Assembly (NCBI GenBank): GCA_016209665.1
Contig: JACQVT010000023.1
Coordinates: forward strand, 1-5,250
DNA length: 5,250 nucleotides
Direction of reading: 5' to 3'
Source: Planctomycetota bacterium
Lineage (GTDB): Bacteria; Planctomycetota; Phycisphaerae; UBA1845; PWPN01
Within the stretch, counting starts at the first letter, position 1, and each line of letters starts with the position of its first letter. The position numbers were made by a program, and so were the translations under genes. Of this stretch, positions 1-3,835 are shown piece after piece. The notes below the pieces were generated by a model. That model was not told the origin of the DNA and did no database searches. It saw nothing but the letters and a program-made list of their open reading frames with translations.

Positions 1-64
1 CCCAAACCCCGTGTGGGACCGGCTTCCAGCCGGTCTGTCCGTCCAGCACTTCCCGCGTCGTCAT
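1..64 (-). CDS. Possible start of a leftward gene, cut by the window edge (weak call)
   Basis: An ATG on the minus strand at 64-62 opens a frame that stays open for 21 codons to the window edge and begins MTTREVLDGQTGWKPVP. It has an AGGAG ribosome binding site at 77-73, eight bases before the ATG, and a candidate promoter sits about 55 bases upstream of the ATG. The gene would lie on the same strand as def. The doubt is that codons 11-16 (TGWKPV) are read through a perfect hairpin (17-35) that looks like an intergenic repeat, and translations of such repeats often create false genes. I do not recognise the peptide, so no function is proposed. The alternative is that all of 1-383 is non-coding. 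Confidence 0.22.
   Translation of the reverse strand, partial: MTTREVLDGQTGWKPVPHGVW
17..35. repeat. Perfect GC-rich hairpin, likely intergenic palindromic repeat
   Basis: GACCGGCTTCCAGCCGGTC folds into an 8-bp perfect stem with a 3-base TCC loop. There is only one copy in the window, so repetition cannot be shown here. From memory, similar short hairpins with a 'GGCTTCCAGCC' core are scattered between genes in planctomycete genomes; that is recollection, not something tested. No run of T follows on either strand, so a standard intrinsic terminator is unlikely. Confidence 0.5.
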
Positions 65-118
65 GTCCCAAACTCCTGGGCATCCCACGCCCGCGGCGCC
101 GACCGGGTCGAAACCCTA

Positions 119-148
119 ATTCTATCCTCGATTCCGCGCCCCCCGCAA
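119..148 (-). promoter_or_regulatory. Candidate sigma70-type promoter reading left
   Basis: On the minus strand a -35-like TTGCGG (148-143) is followed, after 18 bases, by TAGAAT (124-119), five of six matches to the -10 consensus. Transcription would start near 112 and reach the AGGAG-ATG at 77-62, which gives the only support for the weak gene call at the left edge. The region is AT-richer than its surroundings. The -35 match is modest, so this is tentative. Confidence 0.3.
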
Positions 149-178
149 ACCCCCGAACCCATCCGAACCTCGCAATCT

Positions 179-205
179 TTGGGGGGCGGGCATCCCTGCC
201 CGCCT
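179..205 (+). repeat. 27-nt palindromic intergenic repeat, copy A
   Basis: The unit is TTGGGG followed by GGCGGGCATCCCTGCCCGCC and a final T. Its core forms an 8-bp perfect stem (185-192 with 197-204) with a TCCC loop. The same 27 bases recur exactly at 2583-2609 and, inverted with one mismatch, at 234-260. The lack of coding context and the conserved flank outside the stem point to a dispersed repeat family of the REP type rather than a chance hairpin. Confidence 0.8.
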
Positions 206-233
206 TCTTCCCCGCCAACAGTAGACAGAGCAG

Positions 234-260
234 AGGCGGGCAGGGATGCGCGCCCCCCAA
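234..260 (-). repeat. 27-nt palindromic intergenic repeat, copy B (inverted)
   Basis: Read on the minus strand this matches copy A at 26 of 27 positions. The single change (GGG to GCG) breaks one pair of the internal hairpin. Copies A and B are 28 bases apart in opposite orientation, so together they can form a 27-bp stem with one mismatch around a 28-nt loop (179-260). This lies 124 bases beyond the def stop. It could end def transcripts or protect their 3' ends, but there is no T-run. Confidence 0.78.
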
Positions 261-383
261 GACCGGCTGAGTCTCCGCCATGAATCCTTGCCACACCCCG
301 TCGCAACCCAGCAGAGACGAGCCCCGGGCTTCATCCCCGCTCATCGCTGGTACCTCGATAGAACGTCGCTGCAACGAGGGGCC

Positions 384-932
384 TCACGCGGTCAGCGGCT
401 TCTTCCGCCGCGCGGTCCTGGCGTAGGCCGCTTCGAGTTCGGCGATCTTCTTGCGGTTGGCGATGCGGTCGGTGGGGTTCATGCGGTCGATGATCAGCCG
501 GCCGTCGAGATGGTCGGTCTCGTGTTGCCAGATGCGGGCGAGCAGGTTCTCGGCCTCCATCTCGAACGGCTCGCCGGTGACGTGCCGGGCGCGGATGCGG
601 CAACGACGGGCCCGCCGCATCACCACGCGGATGTCCGGCAGCGACAAGCAGCCCTCCTCGGCCTCGACGCTGCCGGTGAGGTCGACCAACTCGGGGTTCA
701 CGAAAACGAGGGAGTCCGCCGGCTCGCCGGTCGGGTTGCTCACGAAGATCCGCCGGCAGACGCCGATCTGCGGCCCGGCCAGGCCCACCCCGTTACCCTG
801 CCGCATCAACTCGATCATCCGCTGGGCCAGGGCGGCCAGCCGGTCGTCGAACTTCGTGATCGGCTCGCACACCTGGCGCAGCCGCGGGTCGGGGTTGTTG
901 TCGATTCGAGTTGGCAGTGGATTCGCTGCCAT
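384..932 (-). CDS. def: Peptide deformylase
   Basis: Removes the formyl group from the N-terminal formyl-methionine of nascent proteins; a cytosolic metalloenzyme working at the ribosome exit tunnel. The 182-residue product has all three family motifs. Motif I is GVGLAGPQIG at about 48-57 with Gln55; motif II is EEGCLSLP at 92-99 with metal ligand Cys95; motif III is HETDHLDG at 137-144 with ligands His137 and His141 and catalytic Glu138. The common GLAAPQ appears here as GLAGPQ. The C-terminal tail is basic (TARRKKPLTA), as in many bacterial enzymes. The ATG is supported by a GGAG site (942-939) six bases upstream. No fmt (methionyl-tRNA formyltransferase) gene, a frequent partner, lies downstream in the window. 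Expression is probably from the promoter at about 1010. Length and motifs are normal, so it should be active. Confidence 0.97.
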   Translation of the reverse strand: MAANPLPTRIDNNPDPRLRQVCEPITKFDDRLAALAQRMIELMRQGNGVGLAGPQIGVCRRIFVSNPTGEPADSLVFVNPELVDLTGSVEAEEGCLSLPDIRVVMRRARRCRIRARHVTGEPFEMEAENLLARIWQHETDHLDGRLIIDRMNPTDRIANRKKIAELEAAYARTARRKKPLTA

Positions 933-1000
933 CGGGCACTCCGTCTCTCGCCGACGCGCACGCCACGCTGTCCGTTCCAGCGAAGCTCGCCCCTCACACT

Positions 1001-1020
1001 CCAGGTATTATAATCGCTGG
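1001..1020 (-). promoter_or_regulatory. def promoter -10 inside a symmetric 20-mer (possible operator)
   Basis: The minus strand carries a perfect TATAAT at 1012-1007, about 75 bases upstream of the def ATG, giving a predicted leader of roughly 68 nt. The -35 position reads only GTGCCG, a poor match. The -10 box is embedded in CCAGGTATTATAATCGCTGG, which is symmetric at 16 of 20 positions: CCAG/CTGG arms around the self-complementary ATTATAAT. A second TATAAT therefore exists on the plus strand (1009-1014), but it has no -35 and a distant gene. The symmetry suggests, without proving, a dimeric regulator site over the def promoter. Confidence 0.45.
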
Positions 1021-1039
1021 CCCACGCCACGGCACGCGC

Positions 1040-1066
1040 GGGACGCCTTCAATGCCCCCGCGTCCC
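1040..1066. repeat. 7-bp inverted repeat in the divergent promoter region
   Basis: GGGACGC (1040-1046) and GCGTCCC (1060-1066) form a perfect 7-bp inverted repeat around a 13-nt loop. It lies between the -10 boxes of def and the TPR gene, just upstream of the def -35 position. No T-run follows. It may be chance in GC-rich DNA or a protein-binding dyad. Confidence 0.3.
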
Positions 1067-1091
1067 ATAAACGCCAATCCCATCATAAGGC

Positions 1092-1119
1092 TTGATTCAG
1101 GTGCACCTTGTGATACGAT
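1092..1119 (+). promoter_or_regulatory. Promoter of the TPR gene, extended -10 type, near-leaderless
   Basis: A -35-like TTGATT (1092-1097) is followed by a 16-base spacer and TACGAT (1114-1119), with the extended -10 TG at 1111-1112. Transcription should begin near 1126, about five bases before the ATG at 1131, so the message would be leaderless or nearly so. This fits the absence of a Shine-Dalgarno sequence. The spacer contains a perfect 10-base palindrome, AGGTGCACCT (1099-1108), where a regulator could bind. Confidence 0.5.
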
Positions 1120-1130
1120 CGTAATTGCCT

Positions 1131-2582
1131 ATGGCCACCACGAGTGAACCACCCAACCAAGGCGGGGATCATAGCCTGCCGAAGTCCAGCCCGGCGGAGA
1201 TCGCCAAGGCCCGGGAGTGCTTCAAGAAGGCCCAGGAACTGGCCGCGGTCAAGAACTACGACTACGCCATCGAGTGGTTCATCAACGGCCTGGAGCAGTG
1301 GCCCGAAGCGATCGACGAGGGCCACAAGGCCTGCCGGGCGGCGGCTCTGTTCCGCGGCAAGGTCAAGGTCGGCTTCGGCGATTCCATGAAGTACAAGACC
1401 GGCGGCAAGGACCACAAGCGGGCCATGCTCAACGCCGAGATGCTGCTCAGCAAGGACCCGCAGAACATCGGCTACATGGAGACGATGTTCAAGGCCGCCG
1501 AGAAAGGCGGCTACGTCCAGACCGCCATGTGGATCGGCGAGATCTACGCCGACGCCGCCGTCCGCGAGGCCAAACCTAACCCCGCCCGCTTTCAGACCCT
1601 GCGGGACACCTATGAACAGGTGGCCGAGAAGATCCAGGCCACGGACCCGCGCCTGGCCATCGAGGCCCTCGACCGCGCGGTCAAGGCCCTCGAGAAACTG
1701 CACAACCTCAAGCCGACCGACGGCCCTATCGCCAACGACCTCCGCGACATGGCCGGCAAGCTGACCATCCTCAAGGGCAACTACTCCAGCGCCGAGTCGT
1801 TCATCGACTCCGTCCACGACAGTCAACAGCAGAAGGAGATGTACGACAAGGACCGGCTCGTGCAGAGCGACGAACGCCTCGACGAGCTGATCGACGCCGC
1901 CCAGGCCCGCTACGACGCCAACCCCAAGGACCAGCGGCTGATCAACGATCTGGTCGACCTCCTGTGCCGCCGCGAGCAGGAGGCCGGGGAAAAGAAAGCC
2001 ATCGGCATCCTGCTCAAGGCACACAAGGAACTGGACGACTACCGGTTCAAGTCGCGGGCCTGCGACATCCGGATCAAGCAGAACCGCCGCGCCCTGCGGG
2101 CCGCCCGCGACACCGGCGATCACGAGAAGTACCAGAGCCTCAAGAAGGAGAGCCTGCAGTTCGAGTTGTCGGTTTACAAGGACCGCATCAAGCACTACCC
2201 GACCGACATGCGCCACCGGTTCGAGTACGGCAAGCGTCTGTTCGAGGCCGGCCACTTCGACGAGGCCATCCCCTCGCTCCAGGAGGGCCGCAGCGACCGC
2301 AAGGTGCGCTTCCAGTGCAGCCTGTACATCGGCCGCTGCTTCTTCCAGAAGAGCTACTACGCCCAGGCCGTCGATACCTTGCGCGAGGCCATCGCCGCCT
2401 ACGAGATCCCCGACGACGACCTCGGCAAGGAACTCCACTACTGGCTCGGCCGCTCTTGCGAAGGCGGCGGCCAAACCGAGGACGCCTTGAAAATCTACGG
2501 CCAACTGATACGATGGGACTACAACTACCGTAAGGGAGATGTTAGGAAGCGGATCGACGACCTGCGCTCCCAAGACGGCTGA
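1131..2582 (+). CDS. Tetratricopeptide-repeat protein, cytosolic, function unknown
   Basis: The 483-residue product is almost entirely alpha-helical with TPR-like repeats. The clearest are at about 27-60 (helix with FKKAQELA, then NYDYAIEWFINGLEQWP), 364-394 (FEYGKRLFEAGHFDEAIPSLQEG), 397-430 (SLYIGRCFFQKSYYAQAVDTLREAI) and about 434-470 (LHYWLGRSCEGGGQTEDALKIYGQLI). The middle (about 170-350) is charged, helical and lacks clear repeats. There is no signal peptide, membrane segment or catalytic motif, so it is probably a cytosolic scaffold or adaptor; partners are unknown. A TTG six bases earlier is possible, but the ATG at 1131 is preferred because of the promoter position; neither has a Shine-Dalgarno site. 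The last 30 codons are unusually rich in codons rare elsewhere (TTG, AAA, ATA, CGA, CGT, GGA, GTT, AGG), overlapping a possible internal promoter. A 27-nt repeat follows the TGA directly. Confidence 0.9.
   Translation: MATTSEPPNQGGDHSLPKSSPAEIAKARECFKKAQELAAVKNYDYAIEWFINGLEQWPEAIDEGHKACRAAALFRGKVKVGFGDSMKYKTGGKDHKRAMLNAEMLLSKDPQNIGYMETMFKAAEKGGYVQTAMWIGEIYADAAVREAKPNPARFQTLRDTYEQVAEKIQATDPRLAIEALDRAVKALEKLHNLKPTDGPIANDLRDMAGKLTILKGNYSSAESFIDSVHDSQQQKEMYDKDRLVQSDERLDELIDAAQARYDANPKDQRLINDLVDLLCRREQEAGEKKAIGILLKAHKELDDYRFKSRACDIRIKQNRRALRAARDTGDHEKYQSLKKESLQFELSVYKDRIKHYPTDMRHRFEYGKRLFEAGHFDEAIPSLQEGRSDRKVRFQCSLYIGRCFFQKSYYAQAVDTLREAIAAYEIPDDDLGKELHYWLGRSCEGGGQTEDALKIYGQLIRWDYNYRKGDVRKRIDDLRSQDG
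2487..2514 (+). promoter_or_regulatory. Candidate internal promoter for rpsT within the TPR gene
   Basis: TTGAAA (2487-2492, five of six -35 matches) is followed by exactly 16 bases and TACGAT (2509-2514), preceded by an extended -10 TGA. This is the same layout, with the identical nine bases TGATACGAT, as the promoter of the TPR gene itself. It lies in the final codons of the TPR frame, where codon choice departs from the rest of the gene. Transcription from about 2521 would give rpsT a leader of roughly 210 nt. Confidence 0.4.
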
Positions 2583-2609
2583 TTGGGGGGCGGGCATCCC
2601 TGCCCGCCT
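2583..2609 (+). repeat. 27-nt palindromic intergenic repeat, copy C
   Basis: It is identical at all 27 positions to copy A (179-205), about 2.4 kb away, and begins at the first base after the TPR gene stop codon. The core stem is 2589-2596 with 2601-2608 around TCCC. It would be part of the TPR transcript's 3' end and of any long rpsT leader. It could slow 3' exonucleases or act as a Rho-independent-like pause, though no T-run follows. Confidence 0.82.
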
Positions 2610-2647
2610 GCTTGAAGAGCTGAAGAACGGGGCCTTGTTTGTCGGTT

Positions 2648-2722
2648 CCGGCTTCAGCGAACCCGGTGGGTAGACCCGGCGCTGAACCTGGTGTCCCCGC
2701 GATGCGGTAGCGCCGTTCCAGG
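2648..2722 (+). promoter_or_regulatory. Structured 5' leader of rpsT, possible translational control
   Basis: A stem pairs 2648-2659 with 2680-2691: seven uninterrupted pairs (TTCAGCG/CGCTGAA), then four more with one bulge on each side. Inside is a smaller GGG-TAGA-CCC hairpin. A second hairpin, CCGC-GAT-GCGG, follows at 2697-2707. The 3' arm of the main stem ends CCTGG (2687-2691), which can instead pair with CCAGG (2718-2722), covering part of the rpsT ribosome binding site. Two exclusive folds are thus possible. S20 represses its own translation in E. coli; whether this leader does so is inference. Confidence 0.3.
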
Positions 2723-2731
2723 AGAACACGA

Positions 2732-3007
2732 GTGGCTCATTCATTGTCCGCCAAGAAGCGGATCCGTCAGAACGCGAAACTCCGCGCCCGTAACCGCGGC
2801 CGCAAGGCCCAGATCAAGTCGAGCATCCGGCAGTTCAACGAGGCCCTGGCCGCTGGCGACCCGGCCAAGACCGCCGAAGCCCTGACGAGCGCCATCAAGA
2901 AGATCGACCAGATCGCGGCCAAGGGCACCATTCACCGGAACACCGCCAGCCGCCGAAAGTCGCTGCTGATGCGCAGGCTCAACGCCGCCAAAGCCGCCGC
3001 CAAGTAG
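2732..3007 (+). CDS. rpsT: 30S ribosomal protein S20
   Basis: S20 is a primary 16S rRNA-binding protein that helps assemble and stabilise the small subunit body. The 91-residue product is close to the 87 of E. coli. It shows the family signature: an N-terminal basic helix with SAKKRIRQNAK (6-16), basic RARNRGRK (18-25), a linker with AAGDPAK (40-46), and the conserved AAKGTIHRNTASRRKS block (62-77). It ends in an Ala/Lys-rich tail. It is predicted to be a three-helix bundle with very high Arg and Lys content. The start is a GTG with a good AGGAG site (2720-2724) seven bases upstream, the clearest ribosome binding site of the plus-strand genes. GTG starts are common in rpsT homologues, where a weak start codon takes part in autoregulation. 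It lies 149 bases after the TPR gene and could be read from that gene's promoter or from an internal one. Confidence 0.97.
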   Translation: MAHSLSAKKRIRQNAKLRARNRGRKAQIKSSIRQFNEALAAGDPAKTAEALTSAIKKIDQIAAKGTIHRNTASRRKSLLMRRLNAAKAAAK

Positions 3008-3035
3008 CGCGGACCACCGAACCCGCGTCGGTCAG

Positions 3036-3059
3036 AGCCGGGAGCGCAAGCGACCGGTT
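3036..3059 (+). repeat. Hairpin with tandem G-A mismatches and GCAA tetraloop after rpsT
   Basis: AGCCGG (3036-3041) pairs with CCGGTT (3054-3059), including one G-T pair. Inside, GA opposes GA (3042-3043 and 3052-3053, a tandem G-A pair), then GC/GC closes a GCAA tetraloop (3046-3049). This is a highly ordered RNA fold for so short a sequence. It starts 28 bases after the rpsT stop and may end or protect that message, though no T-run follows. From memory, similar 'GAGCG-AAGCGACCGG' elements occur between planctomycete genes; this is unverified. Confidence 0.4.
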
Positions 3060-3146
3060 GGCCCGTCAGCACACCCAGCCCGCCAATCGTGTGCGCCCGC
3101 CGCGAGCCTCACCGCTCATCCCTCATCCTGTTGCCGCCGTCCCCAG

Positions 3147-3176
3147 TTGCCGCCGGACCCCGCGTTGCCCTATCCT
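3147..3176 (+). promoter_or_regulatory. Candidate promoter of the methyltransferase gene, leaderless
   Basis: TTGCCG (3147-3152, four of six) and TATCCT (3171-3176, four of six) are 18 bases apart. Transcription would start at about 3183-3184, right at the GTG chosen as start codon, so the message would be leaderless; no Shine-Dalgarno site is present. Together these support the GTG at 3184 over the far upstream TTG at 3058. Confidence 0.35.
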
Positions 3177-3183
3177 CACCGGC

Positions 3184-3750
3184 GTGACCGCCGATCCCAA
3201 GGACCGACCGTTCCTCAGCCGGGCCGGCCTCAAGCTCGCCGCCGCCTTGGACGAGTTCGGCCTCGAGCCCGCCGGCTGGATTTGCGCCGACTTCGGCAGC
3301 AACGTCGGCGGGTTCGTCGACTGCCTCCTGCGGCGAGGAGCGGCCCGGGTCTACGCCGTCGACACCGGCTACGGCGTGCTCGCCTGGTCGCTCCGTACCG
3401 ACCCCCGCGTGACCGTGCTGGAGCGCACCAACGCCATGCACGTCACCCTGCCCGAGCCGGTGGACCTCGTGACCATCGACGTCGCCTGGACGCCCCAGCA
3501 CCAGATCCTGCCCAACGCCGTCCGCCAACTCCGCTCCGCCGGCCGTATCATCACGCTCATCAAGCCCCACTACGAGGCTGACCGCCCCCTCCTGCGTCGC
3601 GGCGTCCTGCCCGCCGAACAAGCCGCCGAAGTGCTCGATGTGGTGCTCGACCGTATCCGCGGCCTCGGCCTGACCATCCACCAGACCCTCCCCAGCCCCA
3701 TCCCCGGTACCAAGGGCAACCTCGAATACCTCGCCCTCCTGACGCCGTGA
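3184..3750 (+). CDS. TlyA-family RNA 2'-O-methyltransferase lacking the S4 domain
   Basis: Predicted S-adenosylmethionine-dependent RNA methyltransferase of the FtsJ/TlyA fold, whose relatives methylate the 2'-hydroxyl of cytidines in 16S and 23S rRNA. The 188-residue product begins with the TlyA-like FLSRAGLKLAAALDEF (10-25). The SAM-binding loop is DFGSNVGGF (36-44, typically D-G-STGGF) and the next acidic strand is VYAVDTGYGVLAW (56-68). LERTNAMHV (79-87) is also typical. The FtsJ-type K-D-K-E tetrad appears complete: Lys17, Asp99 (TIDVAW), Lys127 (LIKPHYEA) and Glu181 (GNLEYLALL). Usual TlyA proteins are about 250-270 residues with an N-terminal S4 RNA-binding domain. None is visible here: the frame extends 42 codons upstream to a TTG, but that stretch is Pro/Arg-rich and unlike S4. 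The GTG start is chosen for family alignment and promoter position. Target RNA is unknown; a haemolysin role is not implied. Confidence 0.85.
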   Translation: MTADPKDRPFLSRAGLKLAAALDEFGLEPAGWICADFGSNVGGFVDCLLRRGAARVYAVDTGYGVLAWSLRTDPRVTVLERTNAMHVTLPEPVDLVTIDVAWTPQHQILPNAVRQLRSAGRIITLIKPHYEADRPLLRRGVLPAEQAAEVLDVVLDRIRGLGLTIHQTLPSPIPGTKGNLEYLALLTP

Positions 3751-3835
3751 ACACCCAGGTCCGCGCGCCCGCTCCGACCCATTCCGTCCCGCCTCCGCCG
3801 AAATCAGTGATGTCCCCTTTTTGCACGAAGTTGGG
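3751..3835. other. Short gap between convergent genes
   Basis: The gap separates the convergent methyltransferase and phosphatase genes. It has a CCCCTTTTT run at 3814-3822 on the plus strand, but no convincing hairpin precedes it; only the tiny ATCAGTGAT symmetry (3803-3811) lies next to it. A bidirectional terminator would be expected here, yet I cannot identify one with confidence. Confidence 0.4.

Larger units (their letters stand above)
65..383. other. Non-coding stretch downstream of def
   Basis: Open frames exist here on both strands, but none has family resemblance, and several run straight through the palindromic repeats, so I treat them as chance. The stretch contains an AT-richer patch at about 111-135 (candidate leftward promoter), the inverted pair of 27-nt repeats (179-260), and a weak imperfect hairpin at 319-342 (GAGC/GCTC outer stem, GGG/CCC inner stem) lying 42-65 bases past the def stop. 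No tRNA, small RNA or clear T-tailed terminator is visible. Confidence 0.6.

Noticed and set aside
179..260. CRISPR array or transposon end from the paired repeats
   Set aside because: There are only two copies, in opposite orientation, each self-complementary, with no further spaced repeats, no transposase and no target duplication.
246..1013. A 255-codon open frame on the plus strand
   Set aside because: It lies antisense to def, whose catalytic motifs prove the minus strand is coding; the composition is typical of a shadow frame.
1083..2744. A 553-codon open frame on the minus strand
   Set aside because: It is antisense to the TPR gene, dominated by Val, Leu, Gly and Ala as expected from the complement of GC-rich codons, has no family resemblance, and runs through the palindromic repeat after the TPR gene.
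3058..3183. N-terminal extension of the methyltransferase from a TTG at 3058
   Set aside because: The 42 added residues are Pro/Arg-rich, match no S4 domain and begin inside the hairpin after rpsT; the family alignment and promoter position favour the GTG at 3184.
3803..3822. Intrinsic terminator ending in the T-run at 3818-3822
   Set aside because: The T-run is five bases and the only symmetry before it (ATCA-G-TGAT) has a one-base loop, so no stable stem precedes it.
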